Source of the DNA: Chromatiaceae bacterium
GTDB taxonomy: Bacteria; Pseudomonadota; Gammaproteobacteria; Chromatiales; Chromatiaceae
Assembly: GCA_013426805.1 (NCBI GenBank)
Contig: JACDZG010000076.1
Coordinates: forward strand, 1 to 36,497
Length of the DNA stretch: 36,497 nt
Direction: 5' to 3'
Part shown: positions 15,343-23,080 of the stretch, piece after piece
Position numbering within the stretch: position 1 is the stretch's first letter
How the letters are laid out: the number at the start of each line of letters is the position of its first letter
Notes under the pieces: generated by a model
The model's database searches: none
Told to the model about the DNA's origin: nothing
The model's input: only the letters and a program-made list of their open reading frames with translations
Made by a program: the position numbers and the translations under genes

Positions 15343-16431
15343 GTGTACGTCATTACCAATCGTGTGATCGACGAATCAGAGGCTGGGCTGGAGGTTTTCG
15401 GATCAATCCCGAATCCGGCCGGTCCGAACGAACTGAGATTGGTTGAGGTATTAAAGGATGGAGCGGGCTACCACACCACCCTACTCCAGAATGAGCTCGA
15501 TCCGCAAGAAGTAAAAAAGCTCAGAAAGCAATTCAAACTCCCGACTGATTTTCAGGGTCCGTACTACGCGAGCCTGAGGGCCGCTTGCGAAACCTTGGCG
15601 CGCGCAGTCAAAGAGAAGCGCCAAATCCTGATCTACGTGCATGGGTACAACAACGACATTGGCGACGTGCTCGATACCGCGGAAGCACTGGAGGCGCTAT
15701 ACCAGGTTGTCGTTATACCCTTTAGCTGGCCCGCGAATGGCGGCGGGGTCGTCACCGGAACAACCGCCTATCTGGATGACAAGAAGGACGCGCGCGCGTC
15801 CATGGATGCGCTCAATAGCTGCATCGCGAAGGTGAACTTTTATCACGAATTACTCACACGCCCGATCCGGGAGCGCATCTGGACAGAGGCGGATGCCAGA
15901 TTTAAAGATAATGCCGCGGCGGCGCGCGAGGATTACTCGGCACAGGTGGCGAAGGAATGCCGGATCACGCTGAATCTGGCCTGTCATAGTCTGGGCAACT
16001 ATGTTCTCAAATATGCCACGAGACCGAGTTCCGCCGCTTCCCGAACGCTGGTCTTTGACAATGTCACCCTGCTCGCGGCAGACACCAATAACCCCGGCCA
16101 CCGGGACTGGGTGGAGTTGCTCCAGGTCCGTAACCGGTTATATATTTTGATCAATGAGGATGATTATGCACTGGCCTGGTCACGACGCAAGCCCGGCGAC
16201 GAGCAGTCGGACCGGCTGGGGAGTTACGTGCGCAACCTCAATGCCGGCAATGCGTACTACATTGATGCCACCGACGCCCCCGCGGTCGAGAATTCACACA
16301 ACTATTTCACCGGTAAACCCGTGCAGCAGAACCAGGCGCTCAGGGATTTCTTTGCCGCCGCTTTTGAAGGGCGACGCGGCGAGAAAGACCTGCTGTATGC
16401 CGCCGACCGCAACCTGTACCGCTGGTCCTGA
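15343..16431 (+). CDS. Alpha/beta hydrolase of the DUF900 type
   Basis: A 362-aa protein. IYVHGYNND (residues about 97-105) is the oxyanion-hole segment and LACHSLGNYVL (about 212-222) carries the nucleophile Ser in a xHSxG elbow, the hallmarks of DUF900 esterases and lipases. VVIPFSWPANG and LAADTNNPGHRDW provide the usual strands and a candidate acid. No signal peptide. The start is GTG at 15343 with a strong GAGGAGGAG ribosome site 7 bases upstream. Codon use is somewhat more A/T-rich than in neighbours, suggesting separate acquisition. It stands alone between the broken fez-like locus and the lipoprotein; substrate unknown. Confidence 0.75.
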   Translation: MYVITNRVIDESEAGLEVFGSIPNPAGPNELRLVEVLKDGAGYHTTLLQNELDPQEVKKLRKQFKLPTDFQGPYYASLRAACETLARAVKEKRQILIYVHGYNNDIGDVLDTAEALEALYQVVVIPFSWPANGGGVVTGTTAYLDDKKDARASMDALNSCIAKVNFYHELLTRPIRERIWTEADARFKDNAAAAREDYSAQVAKECRITLNLACHSLGNYVLKYATRPSSAASRTLVFDNVTLLAADTNNPGHRDWVELLQVRNRLYILINEDDYALAWSRRKPGDEQSDRLGSYVRNLNAGNAYYIDATDAPAVENSHNYFTGKPVQQNQALRDFFAAAFEGRRGEKDLLYAADRNLYRWS

Positions 16432-16513
16432 ACCGGAAGGCGCGCGCCCGGCGCTACGTCGCCCGAATCGGGGATGCGCCCTGGGTCGAGCCGGCCCACG
16501 GCGACCTGTCCGA

Positions 16514-16852
16514 TCAGCGGGCGATCGGCGAGATGCGCTTGGCATCGAACTCGCCGCCCGACATCTCACCGGTCACGCTGACCCGCGTGCCGACCAGCAC
16601 CTTGGCTCTGGTGTTATCGCCGAAGAGGTCCCAGGAGTCGACCCTGACGGCGCCGCTGTCGGTATTGAGGCGGAAGCCGTCCTCCCAGACCCGCTCGACG
16701 GTCCCGGTCAAGGTCGTTCGGCCGCTGGACGGAATGGCTGCAACGCGCGGCGCTGCCGACTGCGTCGACGACGAACCGATCCCGTCGCTCTGGGACGCAG
16801 CGCATCCTACCAGCGTCATGGCCGAACCGATCAAGAAAAACCTCAATTCCAT
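16514..16852 (-). CDS. Small lipoprotein with an OB-fold-like domain
   Basis: A 112-aa product with a lipobox (AMTLVGCAAS; lipidated Cys at about 17) after a short hydrophobic leader, so it is membrane-anchored outside the cytoplasm. A Ser-rich linker leads to a beta-rich domain (GTVERVWEDGFRLNTDSGAV, RVDSWDLFGDN, VGTRVSVTGEMSG) that resembles DUF5666/BOF-type OB folds, which bind small cations or oligosaccharides. GGAGG precedes the ATG by six bases. It lies downstream of the second DUF2325 gene on the same strand. Confidence 0.75.
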   Translation of the reverse strand: MELRFFLIGSAMTLVGCAASQSDGIGSSSTQSAAPRVAAIPSSGRTTLTGTVERVWEDGFRLNTDSGAVRVDSWDLFGDNTRAKVLVGTRVSVTGEMSGGEFDAKRISPIAR

Positions 16853-16907
16853 GATGCCTCCGAAAGCAGATCACAAATGCCGATTGGTTACCGATTATGA
16901 TCGGTGT

Positions 16908-18191
16908 TCAGGGGTTGCCCGACTCCCGGCGGCCAGTCGGCGGTAAGGCCAAAGTCTCCAGCCCCCTGGCGAAGGCCGAGAGGCCGGAACTGCTCAATAG
17001 CACACAGGGTTTACCGTGGCGCTTGCAAAAGCGCTTGACTCGGTAGTAAGCGGCATGGCTGACACAGTCGGCCGGGCACAGCACGGCGTCGGCCGCCGCG
17101 AGCATCGCGGTCAGGCGCTGGGAACTGTCCTCCAGGCCCCCGTCGTGACGTTCGAACGCGCCGTTGAGACGGGCGACCAGCGCCCGATAATGTCCGCTCA
17201 GCGCCTGACGGCCGCCGACACAGAGCACCCGCCGACCGCCCAAGTCGGGACCATCCCCGCAGGCGTTCTCGGTACAGGCATCGCAGGGCGCCAGGTCCTG
17301 CTGCAAGAGATCCTCCAAGAGCCGCAACTCGGCGCGGTGCTCGGCCAGACTAGCGCTCAGTTCGGCCGCTTGCGCCGCCGCCGTCGCGTACTGATCCCGC
17401 CAGTCCTCGGCTTGCGCCACGGCCTGAACCCGCTCGCGCTCCAGGCCCGCCTGGCGCTGTTCCAGTTCCGCCAACGCGGTCCGCAGGTCGGCGACGGTCC
17501 GACCGGATTCCAGCGCCGTGACTTGCTCGCGCAGCAGCGCCGACTCGGCGCGCAATGCGTCCATCTCGACCACCGTGGCACGCAACGCGGCCAGCTCCCG
17601 ATCGCGCGTCGCCAGGTCACGGGCGTGCCGTCGCAGGGTCGCCGCGTGCCGGGCCTGCAAGTCAGCCAGTTCGGTCCGGATCTGAGCCAGACGGGCCAGA
17701 TCCACCCGCTGCCCGGCGCCGATCTGATGCGACAGCATGTGAACGTCGCCATAGGCCATGGCCAGCAGTTCGGCGTCGGCGCGGGCATGAGTCACCACGG
17801 CCCACAGCGCGCCGGGGACGCCGCCGTCGGCCAGCGCCTCGCGCCACAAAGCGATGAGCAAGGTGCGCTCACGCACCTTGGCGAAGCGGGCCACGGCCGC
17901 GGCGTACTTGCGCTCCAGGACCTTGTGGGTCGCAACGGAAAGCGTGTTCTTACTGTCGGCGGCGCCGACGAAGTTCAGATGGACCTCGTAATCGCTCAAG
18001 GGTTCATCGGTTTCCATCCGCACCCGCTCGGCGATGCGCCGCAACTCGCCCACCTCCAGACAGGTGCCGATCACCGGACAGTGGTACTTGTGAGGAATCT
18101 CCCAGAGCTTGCGCCGGCTGGTGCGGGGCGGCTCGGGGATGCGCACGGGGGCGCCGTGAAGCGTCGGAGTCGACGGACCAAGATCGGTCAT
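16908..18191 (-). CDS. DUF2325 protein with extra domain, coiled coil and Cys cluster (copy 2)
   Basis: A 427-aa protein. An N-terminal block SRRKLWEIPHKYHCPVIGTC is followed by a conserved-looking helical domain of about 110 residues (YEVHLNFVGAADSKNTLSVA, KVLERKYAAAVARFAKVRER) absent from copy 1. Then come a coiled coil (about 215-325), a CDACTENACGDG cluster and the DUF2325 domain (VLCVGGRQALSGHYRALVA, FERHDGGLEDS, CPADCVSHAAYYRVKRFCKR). The 427-aa length and well-kept motifs suggest this is the complete form. It is transcribed divergently from the fez-like operon, and the 180-bp space between them holds two Fur-like boxes, so both sides may answer to iron. AGAAGG sits 9 bases before the ATG. 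Confidence 0.82.
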   Translation of the reverse strand: MTDLGPSTPTLHGAPVRIPEPPRTSRRKLWEIPHKYHCPVIGTCLEVGELRRIAERVRMETDEPLSDYEVHLNFVGAADSKNTLSVATHKVLERKYAAAVARFAKVRERTLLIALWREALADGGVPGALWAVVTHARADAELLAMAYGDVHMLSHQIGAGQRVDLARLAQIRTELADLQARHAATLRRHARDLATRDRELAALRATVVEMDALRAESALLREQVTALESGRTVADLRTALAELEQRQAGLERERVQAVAQAEDWRDQYATAAAQAAELSASLAEHRAELRLLEDLLQQDLAPCDACTENACGDGPDLGGRRVLCVGGRQALSGHYRALVARLNGAFERHDGGLEDSSQRLTAMLAAADAVLCPADCVSHAAYYRVKRFCKRHGKPCVLLSSSGLSAFARGLETLALPPTGRRESGNP

Positions 18192-18279
18192 TATGCCGTT
18201 AGCCTTCTGAAAAAGTTAATATTTTCCGGCTTGCTTGGGGGTGATCCCCGGCTGGCTGGCAAGTGCGATTGTCGGATTG

Positions 18280-18333
18280 AATGATAACGCGTCTCATCCA
18301 CTTGTCAATCTAAATGCGAATGATTACCATATT
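18280..18333. promoter_or_regulatory. Divergent Fur-regulated promoter region of the fez-like operon
   Basis: Two Fur-like sites: AATGATAACGCGTCTCAT (18280-18297) and AATGCGAATGATTACCATAT (18313-18332). On the plus strand TTGTCA (18302-18307), 17 bp and TACCAT (18325-18330) form a promoter with the second box lying across its spacer and -10. The first box is placed to act on either direction. The operon starts at 18370, the DUF2325 gene at 18191. Confidence 0.75.
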
Positions 18334-18369
18334 TGCATCTTCAATCACCCGACAAAAACCTGGCCGCGG

Positions 18370-18693
18370 ATGACCGACCTTCCAGACCTAAGTGACCTGC
18401 TTCAACTCCGCGAGGGATTGAGCATCGTCCATCACATCCCCGGACGGATCCGCCTGCGCCTGGGGCCGATCATCCAGGACTGGGCCGCGACCCAGGAGTT
18501 GACGCCTGCCCAGGCCGTCGACTGGCTCGACATGGTGCCCGGGATCAACGGCATCAGACTGAACGCGGCGGCGGCCTCGCTGATTGTCGCTTATGACCCC
18601 GAACGGTTGGACCCGGACTGGTGGGAGACCCTGATCCTGGGCGACGAGGACATGGCAGTCGCCTTGGTCCTGAGCCTGTTCACCGGAACCTGA
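18370..18693 (+). CDS. HMA-like protein, first gene of ferrosome-like operon
   Basis: A 107-aa soluble protein. An acidic N terminus (MTDLPDLSDLLQLREGL) precedes SIVHHIPGRIRLRLG (residues about 18-32), a helix, and VPGINGIRLNAAAASLIVAY, so the domain follows the HMA beta-alpha-beta plan but has no CxxC. The C-terminal LVLSLFTGT is hydrophobic. The ATG at 18370 is the first after the Fur-overlapped promoter; the frame stays open upstream to 18235, but that start would precede the promoter. The same motif is the N-terminal domain of the ATPase that ends this operon, which suggests that the two interact or bind the same partner. Ferrosome clusters known from other bacteria also pair such small proteins with the ATPase. 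Confidence 0.78.
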   Translation: MTDLPDLSDLLQLREGLSIVHHIPGRIRLRLGPIIQDWAATQELTPAQAVDWLDMVPGINGIRLNAAAASLIVAYDPERLDPDWWETLILGDEDMAVALVLSLFTGT

Positions 18694-18723
18694 CGAACAT
18701 TTTTTCACCACAGGAGAACGATC

Positions 18724-19467
18724 ATGTGCGAGAGCGGAAACGGATCAGGAGGCGGCCCGGTCCAAGGCGAAGGCGCGGTGGGGCTCGGCCCCATGGGCGG
18801 TCAGGACGTCGGCAGCGGGAATGGTCTTGGAACCGCCCCATGGGGCCAAAATGCACCACCCGCGCAGGCCCCGACCCAGGCCGGCGTACCCCCCGCGACT
18901 CAAGGTCCAGGCGGCCAGTTTAGCGGTCAGGCCCCCTGGGGTCAGGCTCAAGGGCAACAACTACCGCCCGGGATGGGTCCCTATCAGGGTCAGACCGCGC
19001 CCGATCCGGGTCCCCAGTGGCCCGGCTATGGGTATCCCGGTGCCCAGTGGAGCTACGGAATGCCACAGACACCCTGGCCGCCCTATGCCTATCCCCCGGC
19101 GCCACCCTACGCGCCGCCTCCCATGGGCTATGCCCCGCAGGGCGGACACGCGCCCGGTCAGGGGTCCGGCGCCGCGGCTGGCCGCGGGGCCGGCATGTCC
19201 CAGTTGATGGAAGAACTCGCGGGGGGCGGCAACGGGCTCTCCAGCCTGTCGCAGATGCTCAACTTGGACGACAAGGAACTCTGGAAGGGCGCACTGATCG
19301 GGGCGGCGGTGGTCCTGCTGTTGACCAATGACTCGGTTCAGAACGCGCTGTTCAAGACCGGCGTGCGGGCACGCGACGCCGTCAAGTCCGGGGTCGATCA
19401 GGTCAAGAGCCGCACCCGAACCGCGGCTGAGAACGCGACCGGAACCCAGGGCGGCAGTCATGAGTAA
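18724..19467 (+). CDS. Gly/Pro/Tyr/Gln-rich protein with C-terminal membrane anchor (paralogue 1)
   Basis: A 247-aa protein, no signal peptide. Residues 1-150 are low-complexity, rich in Gly, Gln and Pro, turning into a Pro/Tyr/Trp section (PYAYPPAPPYAPPPMGYAPQ). A short amphipathic part follows (MSQLMEELAGGGNGLSSLSQ), then one glycine-rich membrane helix at about 188-201 (LWKGALIGAAVVLLLTNDSV) and an amphipathic charged tail (ARDAVKSGVDQVKSRTR). The helix and tail are shared with the protein at 20169. The topology suggests a coat or tether with a disordered arm on one membrane face. AGGAG lies 6 bases before the ATG. I recognise no named family; the tail is similar in layout to YtxH/DUF6110-like small proteins. 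Confidence 0.8.
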   Translation: MCESGNGSGGGPVQGEGAVGLGPMGGQDVGSGNGLGTAPWGQNAPPAQAPTQAGVPPATQGPGGQFSGQAPWGQAQGQQLPPGMGPYQGQTAPDPGPQWPGYGYPGAQWSYGMPQTPWPPYAYPPAPPYAPPPMGYAPQGGHAPGQGSGAAAGRGAGMSQLMEELAGGGNGLSSLSQMLNLDDKELWKGALIGAAVVLLLTNDSVQNALFKTGVRARDAVKSGVDQVKSRTRTAAENATGTQGGSHE

Positions 19468-19837
19468 CCACCCGAACGATCAGACCTACCCCATGGCCAT
19501 GGCCTATCCGGCGGAGGCCTATGCGCAGTCCAGCGACACGGCCTGCAGCACCCTGCTGCGGATGGCCCTGCTGGGCGGGGTGATCGGCGGCTCCGCCGCG
19601 GCGGCGGCCAATCTGCAACGTTCCCGTGACGGGGAACTGCGCGCCGGTCAGGCGCTGGTGGCGACCGCCCGCACGGCGGCAATCGCCGCCGCCGCGACCG
19701 CGACGGCTGGAGCTGTCGCCGGGGCGGTCGCCGAACAGGGGTTGTTGCGCCTGGCACTGATGTTCGCGGTCGGCACGGGCGTCGTCTACGGACTCGATCA
19801 ATGGGGCCGCGTTCCACTGGAGAACGGCGATGTCTAG
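19460..19837 (+). CDS. Gly/Ala-rich small membrane protein with MamC-like layout
   Basis: A 125-aa protein. The polar Tyr/Pro N terminus (1-30) precedes helix 1 (MALLGGVIGGSAAAAANLQR, about 35-51), a charged loop (RSRDGELRAGQALVATART), a very Ala-rich helix 2 (about 71-92) and a final hydrophobic stretch ending VGTGVVYGLDQWG. The order (Gly/Ala helix, about 20-residue charged loop, Ala/Gly helix, Y-x-x-D-x-x-G end) recalls the magnetosome protein MamC as I remember it, with almost equal spacing. That is inference, not an alignment. The start overlaps the preceding stop by 8 bp, so translation is probably coupled. Likely a structural component of the compartment made by this operon. Confidence 0.72.
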   Translation: MSNHPNDQTYPMAMAYPAEAYAQSSDTACSTLLRMALLGGVIGGSAAAAANLQRSRDGELRAGQALVATARTAAIAAAATATAGAVAGAVAEQGLLRLALMFAVGTGVVYGLDQWGRVPLENGDV

Positions 19838-20042
19838 CGGTCCCCAACGTCAACGTCACGGCGTCACCAAGCACCTGGTAGCGGGCGCCGGGGGTCTGTT
19901 GGTGGGTGCCGCGGTCGTCCTGTTGCTGCGTGGGTGGCTGAGCCGCCGCCGCGCGGTCCCTGCCCCGGTCGCGGCGACCGCCCACAACGATACCGTGGCA
20001 ACTCCGGCCTCCAGCAGCCGAACACAGGAGGCGATGCCATGA
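19830..20042 (+). CDS. Small single-span membrane protein, 70 aa
   Basis: A basic N terminus (SSGPQRQRHGVTKH) precedes one glycine-rich membrane helix (LVAGAGGLLVGAAVVLLLRG, residues about 16-35), then Arg-rich RRR and a Thr/Ser/Pro tail. It overlaps the stop of the previous gene by 8 bp and meets the next through ATGA. The glycine-spaced helix suggests packing with the other small helices of the operon. No family recognised. Confidence 0.68.
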   Translation: MSSGPQRQRHGVTKHLVAGAGGLLVGAAVVLLLRGWLSRRRAVPAPVAATAHNDTVATPASSSRTQEAMP

Positions 20043-20176
20043 GTCACGCTGATCCGCTGCCGCCCCGTCCATCGCTGACGGCCCCGGTCACCGGCGCGGC
20101 GATCAGCGTTGCCCGCGGCCGTGCCGCCGAACCACTGAAATCCATCACCCTCATCGCCGGAGTCAATCATGTCTAA
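20039..20176 (+). CDS. Very small operon protein, 45 aa
   Basis: Starts at an ATGA overlap with the 70-aa gene, with AGGAG nine bases upstream, and its stop overlaps the start at 20169 by 8 bp. The 45-residue product (MSHADPLPPRPSLTAPVTGA and on to SITLIAGVNHV) is short and mildly hydrophobic at the end, with no domain I know. The good ribosome site and position inside a tightly coupled operon support translation; it may serve mainly to couple the genes. Confidence 0.55.
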   Translation: MSHADPLPPRPSLTAPVTGAAISVARGRAAEPLKSITLIAGVNHV

Positions 20177-20642
20177 CCAATCGCTGTATTCCCAACAGCC
20201 CCAGGCGTTCGGCGCACCCATGCCAGGACAGAGCCAAGGACCGGGCCAGGCCGGCATGACCGGCTATCCCGGCACTGTTCAGGGCCAGCCCGCCATGATG
20301 CAGTTCGCTCAAGGCGGCTACGGAGCAGCCGGCTACGGCCAAGGCGGTTACACGACCGCCTCCCATCAGGGCTACGCCGGCTATCCCGCGGCCTCGTATC
20401 ATCAGTCCCAGTACCAGTCGTCGACACCCTTTTTCAATTTTTCCAACGACCGGTTTCTCAAGGGACTGCTGATCGGGGCCGCCGCCGCCTATCTGTTGAC
20501 CAACGAATCGGTCCAGCGCACCGCCATCAAGGGTGTCGTCAAGGCCTGGTCCATGCTGCAGGGCGGAGTGGAGGAGATCAAGGAACGCTTCCAGGATGCC
20601 GAGGCCGAAATCCGGGCGGGCGAAGCCGCCCCCAAGGAGTGA
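20169..20642 (+). CDS. Gly/Tyr/Gln-rich protein with C-terminal membrane anchor (paralogue 2)
   Basis: A 157-aa protein. Residues 1-85 are low-complexity Gln/Gly/Tyr/Ala (GGYGAAGYGQGGYTTASHQG), of the sort that phase-separates or self-assembles. A helix at about 98-111 (FLKGLLIGAAAAYLLTNESV) and a charged amphipathic tail (SMLQGGVEEIKERFQDAEAE) follow. Over about 30 residues the helix region matches the protein at 18724: KGxLIGAA, LLTNxSVQ and a downstream K in both. It overlaps its neighbours by 8 bp and 4 bp. A coat or scaffold role at the compartment membrane is plausible. Composition unlike typical neighbours. Confidence 0.8.
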   Translation: MSNQSLYSQQPQAFGAPMPGQSQGPGQAGMTGYPGTVQGQPAMMQFAQGGYGAAGYGQGGYTTASHQGYAGYPAASYHQSQYQSSTPFFNFSNDRFLKGLLIGAAAAYLLTNESVQRTAIKGVVKAWSMLQGGVEEIKERFQDAEAEIRAGEAAPKE

Positions 20643-20890
20643 GCGCGCGCCCCGATCACCCGGCCTCGTGCGGTCACGGGTCCGCCGTGGACGCGGGCTC
20701 GGATGACCGGGGCACCGTCCATTCACTGCACTGGTGGCACGAGCAACCCGCCGTACCCCCGGTCTCCCGCCCACCCCCGGCGAAATCCGACCGTCTGTTG
20801 GTCGGCCTGATCGCCGGGGCGGGCCTGTTTTACCTGCTCGGCCGCGCCCTGGGGCTCGGTCGCCATCGGAAGACCCATGACGCGTCTTGA
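20639..20890 (+). CDS. Small single-span membrane protein, 83 aa
   Basis: The start is GTG at 20639, overlapping the previous stop (GTGA); no ATG is available before the helix. The N-terminal half is polar with His and Cys (DHPASCGHGSAVD, HSLHWWHEQPAV). A membrane helix follows (RLLVGLIAGAGLFYLLGRAL, about 52-71), with a basic His/Arg/Lys tail. The His/Cys content could bind metal, but no motif is diagnostic. It ends 14 bp inside the ATPase gene. No family recognised; resembles the 70-aa protein in layout. Confidence 0.66.
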   Translation: MSARPDHPASCGHGSAVDAGSDDRGTVHSLHWWHEQPAVPPVSRPPPAKSDRLLVGLIAGAGLFYLLGRALGLGRHRKTHDAS

Positions 20891-23021
20891 CTTCACTCTG
20901 GTCCACGAGGTCCCCGGACGGCTGCGCCTGCGGGTTCCGGCCTTGCGCACCCCGGACCTCGACGGCGCCCATCTGGAATCCTGGATGGACGCCGTCGCGG
21001 GCGTGCGTCAGGCCCGGGTGAACCGTGCCGCCGCCAGCCTGACTCTGCACTACCAGGGCGGACCGGCGGCCCGCGCCGCGATCCTGGAGCGACTGGCTCA
21101 CTGCTCCCCGGCACCGCTCCCGCCGCTCACCGCGGGCCGCGAGGCCGGGATCGCCCCCATGGTCACCAGCGCACTGGGGCTCGCCGCCCTGCCCCTGCTG
21201 ACGCCGCCCATGCAGCAACTGCTGACCTTCGTGACCCAGGGCCAGACCCTCGCCGGCGGGGTGGACACCCTGATCCGGCGCGGCATCAAAGTCGAAGTAC
21301 TTGATGCCCTCGCGATCGGGCTGGCGGCGGCCCGCGGCGAGGTCTATACCGCCGGCATCACCGGCTTTCTGCTGGCACTGGGCGAATACCTGGAGCAACG
21401 CACGGAGCGCCAATCCGACCGGCTGCTGCGCCAGTTGCTGCGCCCCGAACCGGCGATGGCCTGGGTCGAACGCGACGGCACCCTGATTCAGGTCGCCGGC
21501 GACGAGGTGCTGGAGGGTGAGACCGTGGTGGTCGGCGTCGGCGAGACCATTCCGGTGGACGGACGCGTCATCGACGGTGTCGCCCTGGTCAATCAGGCGG
21601 CGGTCACCGGCGAGAATGTGCCGGTGCGCAAAGAAGCACCGCGCCGCGTGGTCGCCGGCTCCACGCTGGAAGACGGCCGGCTGCGTATCGCGGCGACCCA
21701 GGTCGGCGCTGACACCACCACGGCGCGGATCGCCCGCTTCATCCAGGAGTCGCTGGGCAAGCAGTCGGAGACCCAGCGGCTGGCCGACCGCCTGGCGGAC
21801 CAGCGGGTCTACCTCACCCTGGTCACCGGCGGCCTGGTCTATGCCGTCACCCGCGACCTGACCCGATTACAGGCGGTCTTCCTGGTCGATTATTCCTGCG
21901 CGCTCAAGCTCGGAACCCCGGTCGCCTTCAAGTCCGGCATGTACGCCGCCGCCTCCCATGGCGTCCTGATGAAGGGCGGCCAGGCGATCGAGCAACTCGC
22001 CGCGGTGGATACCGTCGTCTTCGACAAGACCGGCACCCTGACGCATAGCGAGCTGATCGTCACCGACGTGCTGGTGCTCGATCCAACGGGGTGCAGCGAG
22101 GCCGAGCTGCTCGCCCTGGTCGCCTCGGTGGAGGAACACGCCAGCCACCCGGTGGCCAAGGCCGTGGTCGAGGCGGCACGCGAACGCGACCTGCAGCACA
22201 TTACCCACGGGGAGGTGGATTACCTGGTCGCCCACGGACTGGCGGCCGACGTCAGCGCTCCGGGCGGGTCCAGACGCGTACGCATTGGCAGCCGTCATTA
22301 CCTGGAGCAGCACGAAAACATCCGGTTCGACGCCCACGAGCCATTGATCGACCGGTTGCAGGACGAAGGCAAGACGCTACTTTTCGTCGGCAACGACCAG
22401 GGTCCGGTGGGGCTGATTGCCCTGCGCGACACCTTGCGCGCGGATGCTAGGGAGACGATCGCGCGGCTGCGTGCGTTGGGCATCAAGCAACTCATCATGA
22501 TCACCGGCGACCGCCGCGCTAAAGCCGAGGCCTTGGCGATCGAATTGGGTCTGGACGCCGTTTACGCCGACATGGCCCCGGAAGGCAAAGCCGGCATCAT
22601 CGAGACCCTGCAGCAGGCCGGGCATCAGGTGGCCTTCGTCGGCGACGGGGTCAACGACGGCCCGGCCCTGGTCGCGGCCGAGGTCGGCATCGCGATGCCG
22701 CGCGGGGCTGACATCGCACGCGCCACCGCGGATATCGTGCTCATGGATGACCGGCTCGCCGCGGTGGCCGACGCCCGCGATCTGGCGGGCCGGACCATGC
22801 AGCTAATCCGCACCAACTTCAATCTCGCCGTCGGCATCAACACCGCCATCCTGGGCGGCGCCGTCATGGGCTGGCTCTCCCCGGTGGCCAGCGCGGTTCT
22901 CCATAACGGCAGCACTATCGGCATCCTACTTAACGCCTTGGCGGGAGTGAGTCAGGCGCCGGGGGTGCGCGGGCAGACCGCCGAGCGCATGCGCCACCTC
23001 AAGGAGGCAGTCCGCGGCTGA
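20877..23021 (+). CDS. P1B-type ATPase with SCA motif, probable ferrosome iron transporter (FezB-like)
   Basis: A 714-aa membrane pump. The N-terminal HMA-like domain carries HEVPGRLRLRVPAL (10-23). Catalytic signatures are intact: TGEN at 244-247, DKTGTLTHS with phospho-Asp 383, HP at 424-425, TGD at 543-545 and GDGVND at 589-594. The membrane metal motif is DYSCALKLGTP, with Ser340-Cys341-Ala342 in place of CPC. SCA marks the P1B-6 group, the FezB type that drives iron into ferrosomes. Helices near 93-110, 140-170, 312-360 and 660-700 give the usual topology. It is the last gene of the operon, overlapping the previous one by 14 bp, and no CxxC site is present. Metal specificity for iron rests on family knowledge and Fur context. 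Confidence 0.9.
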   Translation: MTRLDFTLVHEVPGRLRLRVPALRTPDLDGAHLESWMDAVAGVRQARVNRAAASLTLHYQGGPAARAAILERLAHCSPAPLPPLTAGREAGIAPMVTSALGLAALPLLTPPMQQLLTFVTQGQTLAGGVDTLIRRGIKVEVLDALAIGLAAARGEVYTAGITGFLLALGEYLEQRTERQSDRLLRQLLRPEPAMAWVERDGTLIQVAGDEVLEGETVVVGVGETIPVDGRVIDGVALVNQAAVTGENVPVRKEAPRRVVAGSTLEDGRLRIAATQVGADTTTARIARFIQESLGKQSETQRLADRLADQRVYLTLVTGGLVYAVTRDLTRLQAVFLVDYSCALKLGTPVAFKSGMYAAASHGVLMKGGQAIEQLAAVDTVVFDKTGTLTHSELIVTDVLVLDPTGCSEAELLALVASVEEHASHPVAKAVVEAARERDLQHITHGEVDYLVAHGLAADVSAPGGSRRVRIGSRHYLEQHENIRFDAHEPLIDRLQDEGKTLLFVGNDQGPVGLIALRDTLRADARETIARLRALGIKQLIMITGDRRAKAEALAIELGLDAVYADMAPEGKAGIIETLQQAGHQVAFVGDGVNDGPALVAAEVGIAMPRGADIARATADIVLMDDRLAAVADARDLAGRTMQLIRTNFNLAVGINTAILGGAVMGWLSPVASAVLHNGSTIGILLNALAGVSQAPGVRGQTAERMRHLKEAVRG

Positions 23022-23080
23022 ATTTGCCGCGGGTGCGGTCCCTACACTCTTGTGATCACTTTCGGACGTAATAACCGAAC

